From Pseudomonadota bacterium (lineage in GTDB: Bacteria > Desulfobacterota > Desulfovibrionia > Desulfovibrionales > Desulfovibrionaceae), in assembly GCA_018822065.1 (NCBI GenBank), contig JAHJKV010000330.1, forward strand, positions 1-14,436: a stretch of DNA of 14,436 bases. The letters run 5' to 3'. Shown here piece after piece: positions 6,566 through 13,302 of this stretch (positions are counted from its first letter, which is position 1; the number at the start of each line of letters is the position of its first letter). Under the pieces are notes generated by a model. That model worked only from the letters and a program-made list of their open reading frames with translations, was not told the DNA's origin and searched no databases. The position numbers were made by a program, and so were the translations under genes.

Positions 6566-6584
6566 TTCGGCCACTGGAGGACGC

Positions 6585-6965
6585 ATGATCAGGACACTAC
6601 TTGCCTGTTTGCTGCTCGCCTTGCCCCTCTTGGGCGGCTGCGGCGGACCTGGCCCGGACGAGGTGGTCAAGTCGTACATGCAGGCCCTGGCCACGCTGGA
6701 CATTGAAGGCATGGCCGGATTGTCCTGCCCCGCGGTTGCCGTCACCATTCGGGAGAGCAGCCAACAGATCGACGCTGCCCGAGAGGCGGGCATGGTCATC
6801 AATGTGCAGGAACTCGCCTATGAGCTGATCTCCGAGGGGGAGGTCGAAGCCATTGTCCGGGTGACCGGGACGGTTGTCTGGGCCGGGGCCGAGGAAGATG
6901 TGGACGAAGATCTCACCCTGGTGTTGGTTGAGGATGAGTGGAAGCTGTGCGAGGACTTCCGCTAA
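6585..6965 (+). CDS. NTF2-like (DUF4878-type) lipoprotein, first of a related pair
   Basis: A 126-residue lipoprotein. The signal ends in LGGC with the lipidated cysteine at 19; +2 is G, compatible with the outer membrane. The mature part begins GGPGPDEVVKSYMQALATLD, the first helix of NTF2-like domains, followed by a Ser/Cys turn and helix, a strand-rich second half (AYELISEGEVEAIVRVTGTVVW) and the closing strand VLVEDEWKLCEDFR. The layout and the 'E/D-x-EWKLC' ending match the next gene, so the two are probably paralogues. NTF2-like lipoproteins of this size are common but mostly uncharacterised. The ATG at 6585 has TGGAGG four bases upstream; the frame extends further upstream but without signal-peptide character. 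Probably co-transcribed with the next gene (36 nt gap, no terminator). Confidence 0.85.
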   Translation: MIRTLLACLLLALPLLGGCGGPGPDEVVKSYMQALATLDIEGMAGLSCPAVAVTIRESSQQIDAAREAGMVINVQELAYELISEGEVEAIVRVTGTVVWAGAEEDVDEDLTLVLVEDEWKLCEDFR

Positions 6966-7001
6966 AGTTTTGCCGAGGCCTGAGTGATGAGGAGAGACTC
7001 G

Positions 7002-7436
7002 ATGATAAAATTGATTGCCTGCGCCTGTTTGGCTCTCATGTTCCTGACTGCGTGCGGCGGTCCTGAGGTGGATGAGGCCGATCCCGTTGCCGTGGCCCGG
7101 GTGGCCGCCCTGGCCTGGAAGAGTTCGGACCTGGACTCGATGCTTGAGGTGGTCTGCTCCAGAATGCGCGATTCCCTTGAGAACTCGCGGCAGGAGATGG
7201 AGCAGATGGCCGAAATCATGCGCTCCATGGGCGTGGACAGCGCGGACGTGCGCTATGATTTTTCCCAGGTGGAGTTCCAGGCCGAGAAGGTCGAGGAGTT
7301 CACGGCCAATGTCAAGATGACCGGCCCCCTTATCATCAGTATCCCTGGCCGGGCGGACGAGGTTCGCGATCTCGACCAGGAGCTTGGCATGTTGATGGAG
7401 GATGGCGACTGGAAGTTGTGTAGCGAGATCGACTAG
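7002..7436 (+). CDS. NTF2-like lipoprotein, second of a related pair
   Basis: A 144-residue lipoprotein with canonical lipobox LTAC (cysteine 18) followed by GGP, as in the preceding gene. The mature protein has a first helix AVARVAALAWKSSDLDSMLEVVC, a Met/Glu-rich helix (MEQMAEIMRSMG) that its partner lacks, then strands RYDFSQVEF, EEFTANVKMTGPL and the closing strand with EDGDWKLCSEID. One cysteine follows the first helix and another lies in WKLC; the partner has cysteines at matching places, so a conserved disulfide is possible. The ATG at 7002 was chosen because AGGAG lies seven bases upstream; a GTG at 6984 in frame would put MRRD before the signal. No terminator hairpin is visible after the stop. 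Confidence 0.85.
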   Translation: MIKLIACACLALMFLTACGGPEVDEADPVAVARVAALAWKSSDLDSMLEVVCSRMRDSLENSRQEMEQMAEIMRSMGVDSADVRYDFSQVEFQAEKVEEFTANVKMTGPLIISIPGRADEVRDLDQELGMLMEDGDWKLCSEID

Positions 7437-7470
7437 CCACTTTTTGGGACCAACGTCGCCGTTTTATTTT

Positions 7471-7622
7471 GGTTCATCCGGGTGAAGAGTACTTTTTGAC
7501 AAAATTAAGGGACATGGCGTCCAACCGATGAAAGCACTACCAAACATCGGGAGGATGAATCGACATGTCTACGAATCTTCTTTACCATGCCTTCGGACTG
7601 AAAGGCTACGACTACATCCGGC
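7471..7622 (+). mobile_element. Left-end fragment of an ISL3-family insertion sequence
   Basis: From ATG 7565 the translation reads MSTNLLYHAFGLKGYDYIR, the conserved N-terminus of ISL3-family transposases, and homology stops abruptly after the arginine at about 7621. In that frame a TAG follows after 19 unrelated codons. GGAGG lies upstream. The preceding non-coding sequence (from about 7471, GGTTCATCCGGGTGAAGAG) looks like the terminal inverted repeat and leader of such an element; it follows an AT-rich octamer TTTATTTT that would suit the family's 8-bp target. The end position and target are inference. No right end is visible in the window, so the element is a dead remnant. Confidence 0.62.
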
Positions 7623-8267
7623 TTGGACATCTCCATCTGGTCGGACATCAACAGCGTGGCAGTGGTCGAGACGTTGGATAGCCAGACGGTTCTGTATGCC
7701 TTGAGTTTCGACGGGGGTACGATTTGGAAGGCGTGGGAGGGTGATTCGTTTGAGGCTTTTTAGTTCCCATGTCCCGACGATGGGGCTGGATGGATGAGCG
7801 GTGCTACTCTTGCCGGAATTGCGGACGGGGATTTCCCGTCGCCCTCCGGCGAGGTGTTTGTTGCTGTTGCCCTCAAGTCCACCAGTATCAGCCAGAATCC
7901 GAGCGTCGCGTCCGTCACCTTCGATGTCGATTCCATGCCTGCAAACATGGTCCTGCAACTGAACGCTCTGGACACCACAGCGGTGCCGGTTAGTGCCAGG
8001 GTATTGGCGGTCCTCCGGGAGCTGGAAGCCATCAGTCTGAATGAGGATCTGGTGGTATCCGTTTCTCGTGACGACGGAGAGCACTGGGATGCTGTCCCCC
8101 TCGCGAGGGTGGCGGACTTCCTTACCAACAAGGCTGTGGTCGAAGGCACCGTGACCTTCTCCCATGCTGACGGAGGAGGAAGGCAGGTGCTGCACAGGGT
8201 TGAAACCGCAAACAACAAGAGCCTGGAAGTGCACTTCGTCACTCTCGGAGCGGAAATCTCGACCTAG
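7623..8267 (+). pseudogene. Phage tail-fibre-like gene remnant, 5'-truncated and with an in-frame amber codon
   Basis: One reading frame is open from 7602 to the stop at 8265-8267 except for a single TAG at 7761-7763. Both halves look like the C-terminal part of phage tail-fibre/receptor-binding proteins: the first contains SDINSVAVVETLDSQTVLYA and LSFDGGTIWKAWEGD, the second DLVVSVSRDDGEHWDAVPL and, near the end, an EGTV strand plus ETANNKSLEVHF. The 'SxDGGxxW' and 'xTANNKxxxxH' patterns recur in such proteins. The 5' part is missing because the frame is joined to the ISL3 fragment at about 7620. The downstream piece could restart at ATG 7794 (157 residues), but it has no clear ribosome-binding site and no neighbouring phage genes. 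I interpret it as a prophage scar. Confidence 0.68.
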
Positions 8268-8309
8268 GAAGAGATAGTGCGGTTTTTGAGCGGTCTGGTG
8301 ACGGTAGAC

Positions 8310-8331
8310 AAGGGGCGCTTCGGTGCCCCTT
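8310..8331. other. UUCG-tetraloop hairpin between the phage remnant and mltD
   Basis: AAGGGGCGC (8310-8318) and GTGCCCCTT (8323-8331) pair over nine positions with one G-U pair and close a TTCG tetraloop flanked by C-G, a very stable RNA hairpin. There is no T-run on either side, so it is not a classical terminator. It may be a transcription pause or mRNA-stabilising structure, or the leftover terminator of the lost phage gene. Confidence 0.6.
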
Positions 8332-8373
8332 CTGCTGTTGCCCGTCGCTCTCGCCTCGGCTATGGTGTGCAGG

Positions 8374-9486
8374 ATGAACACCCCCCTTCGCATCGGCATT
8401 CTCATGCTCCTCGTTCCGGCACTGCTCTTCTCTGTCGGCCCTGTTTTCGCAATAACGGCCAAGGCGTCGAACATCGAGAGGGCACCAGCCAGGTTTCCCT
8501 CCCTGGTCACAAGCCTGCGGCTGGATAGCCCGCCGGATTTCTGCGGAGAAGTCGTGCCCATGGATAACCCCGATGTGCGCGAACGGCTGGAAAAGGAATT
8601 GCTGCTCAACCTCTGGGACCGGGCGCAGATGCTCCTCTATATCAAGCGCTCGGGCCGCTATTTTCCATACATCGAAGCCCAGCTCAAGGCACGGGGCATG
8701 CCGGACGATTTGAAGTATCTGGCGGTGATTGAGTCCGCGCTCAAGCCTCATGCTGGCTCTCGAAGCGGGGCTATGGGTTACTGGCAGTTCATCCGGCCCA
8801 CCGCGCTGCGTTACGGCCTGCGCGTGGACAGTTCCATTGACGAACGTCGCAACATCTTCACTTCCACCACGGCGGCTTTGGAGTATCTGGCGGATCTGCA
8901 GGGCATGTTCGACTCCTGGTCCTTGGCCGCCGCAGCCTACAACATGGGAGAGCAGGGACTCAAGAAGCGTATTCGCACTCAGGGAGTGGAGGATTTCCAC
9001 CGGCTGTATCTGCCCTTGGAAACCCAGGCCTATGTGTTCCGGGCGATCGCGGTCAAGGAGATCATGGCCAACCCCGAACGGTATGGATTGCTGTTGGAAG
9101 AAGCTGACTACTATACGCCGCCACGCTTTGATCGGGTCATGGTGAACTGTCCCTATCCCGTACCGGTTCGTGTGGTGGCGGATGCTTCCGGCACCTACTT
9201 CAAGGTCATCAAGGATTTGAATCCGCAGGTGCAGGGAGACGATTTGCCCAAGGGAGTCCTTGAACTGCTTGTGCCCGAGGGCGGCGGGGTCGGGTTTGGA
9301 GAGCGGTTTGCCGAGGCGGTCGCCAAGCTGAAGCCGCAAGTGACATCTTATGTGGTGCGAAGTGGCGATAACCTGACGGCTATTGCCCGCCGACTCAAGG
9401 TGTCGCTTTCAACCCTGCTCAACATGAACGGGTTGACTGTCCAGAGCAACATCCATCCGGGGCAGCGGTTGATCATTCCCCGCTAG
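8374..9486 (+). CDS. mltD: Membrane-bound lytic murein transglycosylase D (MltD-like), SLT plus LysM
   Basis: It cleaves the MurNAc-GlcNAc bond of peptidoglycan in the periplasm, forming 1,6-anhydroMurNAc ends. Of 370 residues, about 1-26 are a signal peptide (MNTPLRIGILMLL..., cleavage near VFA). The GH23/SLT domain spans about 95-220. The catalytic glutamate is E120 in AVIESAL, followed by the SRSGAMGYWQF substrate-loop motif and AAAAYNMGE, all hallmarks of family 1D. A linker region (about 230-320) leads to one C-terminal LysM peptidoglycan-binding module (324-370, YVVRSGDNLTAIARRLKVS to IHPGQRLIIPR). Escherichia coli MltD carries two LysM modules and a lipobox; here there is one module and no lipobox cysteine. 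The start is uncertain: ATG 8374 has only AGG touching it, but it gives the best signal peptide. The GTG at 8323 lies inside the tetraloop hairpin. Confidence 0.9.
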   Translation: MNTPLRIGILMLLVPALLFSVGPVFAITAKASNIERAPARFPSLVTSLRLDSPPDFCGEVVPMDNPDVRERLEKELLLNLWDRAQMLLYIKRSGRYFPYIEAQLKARGMPDDLKYLAVIESALKPHAGSRSGAMGYWQFIRPTALRYGLRVDSSIDERRNIFTSTTAALEYLADLQGMFDSWSLAAAAYNMGEQGLKKRIRTQGVEDFHRLYLPLETQAYVFRAIAVKEIMANPERYGLLLEEADYYTPPRFDRVMVNCPYPVPVRVVADASGTYFKVIKDLNPQVQGDDLPKGVLELLVPEGGGVGFGERFAEAVAKLKPQVTSYVVRSGDNLTAIARRLKVSLSTLLNMNGLTVQSNIHPGQRLIIPR

Positions 9487-10351
9487 CCGGAATCGCTCCG
9501 GCCTGTGCCAGGAGCACGCGAAGAGGCTCGGAACGGCACCAGGAGAGCGGGGTTTCCCCCTTGGGGCCGAGGCTGTTCACGTTGGCTCCCCGCTGCACCA
9601 GCAGTGCAGCGGTTTGCTCTTTGTCTTCGGCGCAGGCCCAGTGCAGGGGAGAGTAGGCCGCGGAGGGGGCGCCGTCTGGGTGGACGCCGAGTTCCAGCAG
9701 GTAGACTGCAACGTCCGTCCGTCCATTTTTTGCGGCAACGGCCAGGGGTGTCCATCCATTGCGGTCGCTCAAGTGGGGATTGGCTCCATGTTCTACCAGC
9801 AGCCGAACCATCTCCAGACTTCCATCTCTGCCGCAGGCTAGTTGCAGCGGGCGAATGCCCAGGGGCGTGGCCCGGTTCGGGTCTGCGCCACGATCCAGCA
9901 GTAGACGGGCCGTATGAATCCGGCCATTTCGCGCCGCCGTTGCCAGGGCTGTGGAGCGCTGTCCATCTGGGGCTTCGATGTTCGCGCCCAGGTCCAACAA
10001 CCAGCCGACGATGCTGGGCGTTGCGGTCTGGACCGCCCAGGTCAGGGCCGTGGCGCCGGAATTGGTGTCCAGGGCGTCGAGGGCGGAAGCGGCCGGGGTG
10101 AAATGTTTGGCACCGGAGAGGTCGTTTCTGGCAATGCACAAAAACAGAGGAGTGCAGGAGCGGTGGCCCTGGGAGTTGTCCAGTCGCAGAGGCAGGTCAC
10201 GCGAATTGCGAACCACGTCCTGCCCCAGGGATTCAAATTGCGCCATTTCGGGCAGGGCCGAAGCCGTGGGAACGGCGGACTGGCCGGCAAAGAGAATCAG
10301 AGGACAAAGGGTCCCGAGGACAAGGGTAAGAAATGGGATGGTCAACCGCAT
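9473..10351 (-). CDS. Exported ankyrin-repeat protein
   Basis: A 292-residue protein. Residues 1-22 after MRLT form a signal peptide (hydrophobic core, cleavage near FAG/AGQ), so ankyrin repeats face the periplasm. An N-terminal region of about 60 residues is followed by six ankyrin repeats and a partial seventh (about 66-290). They show the consensus TALxxAxxNG, LLxRGADPN, GxTPLxxA, with clear units around TALATAARNGRIHTARLLLD, RLLVEHGANPHLSDRNGWTP and ALLVQRGANVNS. Its role is presumably protein binding, with the partner unknown. The start is not secure: neither ATG 10351 nor the in-frame GTG at 10390 has a ribosome-binding site; I prefer 10351 because it begins the signal peptide. Its 3' end overlaps mltD by 14 bp, tail to tail. 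Divergent from the hybrid kinase. Confidence 0.85.
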   Translation of the reverse strand: MRLTIPFLTLVLGTLCPLILFAGQSAVPTASALPEMAQFESLGQDVVRNSRDLPLRLDNSQGHRSCTPLFLCIARNDLSGAKHFTPAASALDALDTNSGATALTWAVQTATPSIVGWLLDLGANIEAPDGQRSTALATAARNGRIHTARLLLDRGADPNRATPLGIRPLQLACGRDGSLEMVRLLVEHGANPHLSDRNGWTPLAVAAKNGRTDVAVYLLELGVHPDGAPSAAYSPLHWACAEDKEQTAALLVQRGANVNSLGPKGETPLSWCRSEPLRVLLAQAGAIPASGE

Positions 10352-10450
10352 GGAGAGAGCTTGCCACGAAGCGGCTCCACAGGCAAGCACAGTGATTGAT
10401 GAGCCGTCGGCTTTACTATAGGAGTATATGGAATTGTTTCAGAAGGTGAA

Positions 10451-10458
10451 GGGGGGGG
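10451..10458 (+). repeat. Run of eight G just before the hybrid kinase start codon
   Basis: Eight consecutive G fill the ribosome-binding position of the kinase. An ATG at 10428, preceded by its own AGGAG (spacing three), is out of frame with the kinase as sequenced, but a ninth G would bring it into frame and add 11 residues. The tract could therefore be a start-site switch, or may have been miscounted during sequencing. Confidence 0.7.
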
Positions 10459-10459
10459 C

Positions 10460-13267
10460 ATGTCCGACGCCTTGCGGGAGATTGCCGCACGGATCAGAAC
10501 GCTTCGGGAGAGCATTCGTGATGGGGAACCGCTTGACGTGAAACTCGAGCGGATAGCCATGGATCTTGATGCGTTGCCGGAAGTGCCGGATGCCGAGACC
10601 ATCAAACCCTTCATGTTCATGGCCAACGCGGCCAAAGATTCCATGACTCTTATCAGCCGCGACTACGTGTATGATGCGGCGAACAATTCCTTTGCCCATG
10701 CGGTTTCGGATCTGGTGGACCAGCCGGTCGGCATGTCCGTGAGTGATGTCTGGGGGAGTGATATCTTTGAGGCATATATCCTGCCTGCCCTCGAACTCTG
10801 TTTCAATGGGGAAGAGGTCGCCTACGAAACCTGGCTCCGATATCCTGGTCGCGCCAAAAATGGATACTATGAGGTGTGCTACTATCCCTACCGGCACGAG
10901 GGGGTCATCACCCATGCGGTTGTCATTTCTCGCGACCTGACCGACTGGCACCGTGCGTCGCTGGCCGCGCGAAGGAGTGAAGACAAATACAAGAATCTGG
11001 TGGAGAACCTCAATGACGTGATCTTCTCCACCAATTTGCAGGGTGAACTGACCTATGTCAGCCCGACGAGCGAACAGCTCCTCGGCTTCAAGCCGGACGA
11101 ACTGATGGGAAATCATTTTAAGGCATTCATTCATCCTGAAGATGCCGAGGGGGTGGAAAAGCGCTTCCGGGAGGTCATGGAAGGCAATGTCGGGGGCCAT
11201 GAGTACCGGATCCAGACCAAGTGGGGCGGGCATATCTGGGTGAGGAGTTCTTCGCGGATATTATTGGAAGGCGGAGAGTGCATCGGCATTACCGGCTCGA
11301 TCACCGACATTACGGAAAGCAAGCTGGCGGCCCAGGCCCTGGTTCGGAGCGAGCGAAAATACCGTAATATCTTCGACAATATTCAGGACGTGTATTTTGA
11401 AACTACGCCAGAGGGCATATTTCTTGAAATCAGCTCCTCGGTGTTCCGGGTTTCAGGCTATAAGCGAATCGAAGTGCTCGGCCTTGATGTGTGCGAATTC
11501 TATGACGACCCAGCGGAACAGCGACGCTTCCAGGCATTGCTGCGTGCCCACCGCCGGGTGGAAGGTTTTGAGATGCGGCTTTTGGACAAAGACGGCGAAC
11601 CGCACGTCTGTTCCGTGAACGCAGCCATGGTGCGTGATGACGATCGCGGCGGTCTCAAGGTGGTCGGGTCCATCCACGACATCACCGGCCTGAAGCGGGC
11701 CGAAGAGGAGCTCTCGCGGGCAAAGAGTTTTCTGGACCATATCATCGACGCGGTGCCGGACCCGATCTATGTCAAGGACAAGGACCATAAATGGGTCATC
11801 GTGAACAGGGCTCTAGGGACTTTGCTCGGGTATCCCAAAGACGAGCTCTATCTCAAGAGCGTGCAGGACTTCTTCCCGGCAGACCAGGCCGAGAATTTTA
11901 AACGCATGGACGACCTTGCATTTGAACTTGGGGGCAAGGTCGAGCATGAGGAGGAATTCTGGGACACGGGCGGCGTGTGGCATGTCATTTCCACCCACAA
12001 GGCGGTCTTCGACAATCCGGACAAGACAGGACGTTTGCTGGCCGGAGTGATTCGGGACATCACCGAGCAGAAGAGGCTGGAAGAGGTCCTTCGCGGAGCC
12101 AAGGAAGCGGCCGAGTCCCTTTCCCTGACCAAGAGTCGTTTCCTGGCGAACATGAGCCATGAAATACGCACGCCGCTCAATGGGGTCATCGGCATGCTGC
12201 AACTGGTGCTGATGGGGTCCCTTGAACCCTTGCAACGGGAGTATGCCAATACGGCCATGACCTCCGCCCATGGGTTGCTGGCAGTGATCAACGACATTTT
12301 GGATCTCTCCAAGATCGAGGCGGGCAAGATGGAAATTGTCCGTGCCGGTTTCGCGGTTCGGGAGATGGTGGACTCCGTGGTGCAATCCATGGTGCAACCG
12401 GCAGCGGCAAAAGGCGTTGAGCTCATCGTTTCGATCAGCCCGGACGTGCCGGACCTGCTCTCTGGCGGGGCCACTCGTATTCGTCAAATCTTGTTTAATT
12501 TATTGGGAAATGCGCTCAAGTTCACGGATCGGGGACAGGTGGAGATTGAAATCGCGTTCCTTGTTGCGGCTGTAGAGGCACGCAAGTCCCGCCTGTTCGT
12601 CTGTGTCTCGGATACGGGGATTGGCATCCCGGATGAGAGCGTGGAACGGATCTTCGAGGATTTTGCCCAGGCCGACGATTCCTATACCCGGGAGTATCAG
12701 GGGGCCGGATTGGGCCTGAGCATCGTGCGGCGGCTGGTGGAGCTTATGGGTGGTACTGTCTCGATCATGAGCGAAGTGGGCGTCGGTACGGCGGTCTGTT
12801 TTACGGTGGAGGTCGAAGAGATGGAGTCTTCAGAGGTCGGACTTCGTCTCGCCAATTCGCGGGAGGCGACAACGTCGCGTCCTCTGTGTTTCAAGCGGGC
12901 GCTGGTTGTTGAGGACAACGGAGTCAATCAGTTGCTGGCACGACGTTTTCTGGAAAAACTTGGGATCGAGACCTTCGGTGCAGCGAACGGGCTCAAGGCC
13001 TTGGAAGAACTGCAGGGAGCCATGGCTCGTGGTCTGGCCTACGATCTGGTCCTCATGGACATCCAGATGCCGGTCATGGACGGCATCGAAGCGACCAGGC
13101 GCATTCGGCGCGACGAGAATCCCCTTCTTGCAGACGTGCCCGTAGTGGCCCTGACAGCCCACGCCATGGAGGGAGACAGGGAACGCTTCTTGGCGTCCGG
13201 GATGAATGGTTATGTTTCAAAACCCTTGGAACTGGTCGAGTTGCAACGTGTGCTCGAGAACTTGTAA
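10460..13267 (+). CDS. Soluble four-PAS hybrid sensor histidine kinase/response regulator
   Basis: A 935-residue hybrid kinase with no signal peptide or membrane segment, so it senses something inside the cell. Domains in order: N-terminal coiled region (1-48); PAS1 (about 50-165, divergent); PAS2 (176-290); PAS3 (298-413); PAS4 (424-540), each of the last three ending in a D-I-T linker; HisKA (about 556-626) with phospho-acceptor H567 in MSHEIRTPLNG; HATPase (about 670-785) with N684 (NALKF), D718 in DTGIGIP and the GAGLGLS box (748-754); and a C-terminal receiver (813-935) with E818/D819, D867 in LMDIQMPVMDG, T899 and K921. There is no HPt domain, so the phosphate must pass to a separate protein or the receiver is self-regulatory. 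ATG 10460 is preceded by a G-rich ribosome-binding stretch. The stop is 35 nt before the AzgA-type permease gene with no terminator between. Confidence 0.94.
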   Translation: MSDALREIAARIRTLRESIRDGEPLDVKLERIAMDLDALPEVPDAETIKPFMFMANAAKDSMTLISRDYVYDAANNSFAHAVSDLVDQPVGMSVSDVWGSDIFEAYILPALELCFNGEEVAYETWLRYPGRAKNGYYEVCYYPYRHEGVITHAVVISRDLTDWHRASLAARRSEDKYKNLVENLNDVIFSTNLQGELTYVSPTSEQLLGFKPDELMGNHFKAFIHPEDAEGVEKRFREVMEGNVGGHEYRIQTKWGGHIWVRSSSRILLEGGECIGITGSITDITESKLAAQALVRSERKYRNIFDNIQDVYFETTPEGIFLEISSSVFRVSGYKRIEVLGLDVCEFYDDPAEQRRFQALLRAHRRVEGFEMRLLDKDGEPHVCSVNAAMVRDDDRGGLKVVGSIHDITGLKRAEEELSRAKSFLDHIIDAVPDPIYVKDKDHKWVIVNRALGTLLGYPKDELYLKSVQDFFPADQAENFKRMDDLAFELGGKVEHEEEFWDTGGVWHVISTHKAVFDNPDKTGRLLAGVIRDITEQKRLEEVLRGAKEAAESLSLTKSRFLANMSHEIRTPLNGVIGMLQLVLMGSLEPLQREYANTAMTSAHGLLAVINDILDLSKIEAGKMEIVRAGFAVREMVDSVVQSMVQPAAAKGVELIVSISPDVPDLLSGGATRIRQILFNLLGNALKFTDRGQVEIEIAFLVAAVEARKSRLFVCVSDTGIGIPDESVERIFEDFAQADDSYTREYQGAGLGLSIVRRLVELMGGTVSIMSEVGVGTAVCFTVEVEEMESSEVGLRLANSREATTSRPLCFKRALVVEDNGVNQLLARRFLEKLGIETFGAANGLKALEELQGAMARGLAYDLVLMDIQMPVMDGIEATRRIRRDENPLLADVPVVALTAHAMEGDRERFLASGMNGYVSKPLELVELQRVLENL

Positions 13268-13302
13268 TCTGATGATGTGACTCAATACATTAAGGAGAGG
13301 CA

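Noticed and set aside
7569..8609. Minus-strand frame of 346 codons across the scar and the start of mltD
   Set aside because: It reads antisense through the ISL3 fragment, the tail-fibre remnant and mltD, so it cannot be an ancestral gene; composition is typical of a shadow frame.
8239..9339. Minus-strand frame of 366 codons opposite mltD
   Set aside because: It covers an unmistakable lytic transglycosylase on the plus strand, has no family signature and no ribosome-binding site.
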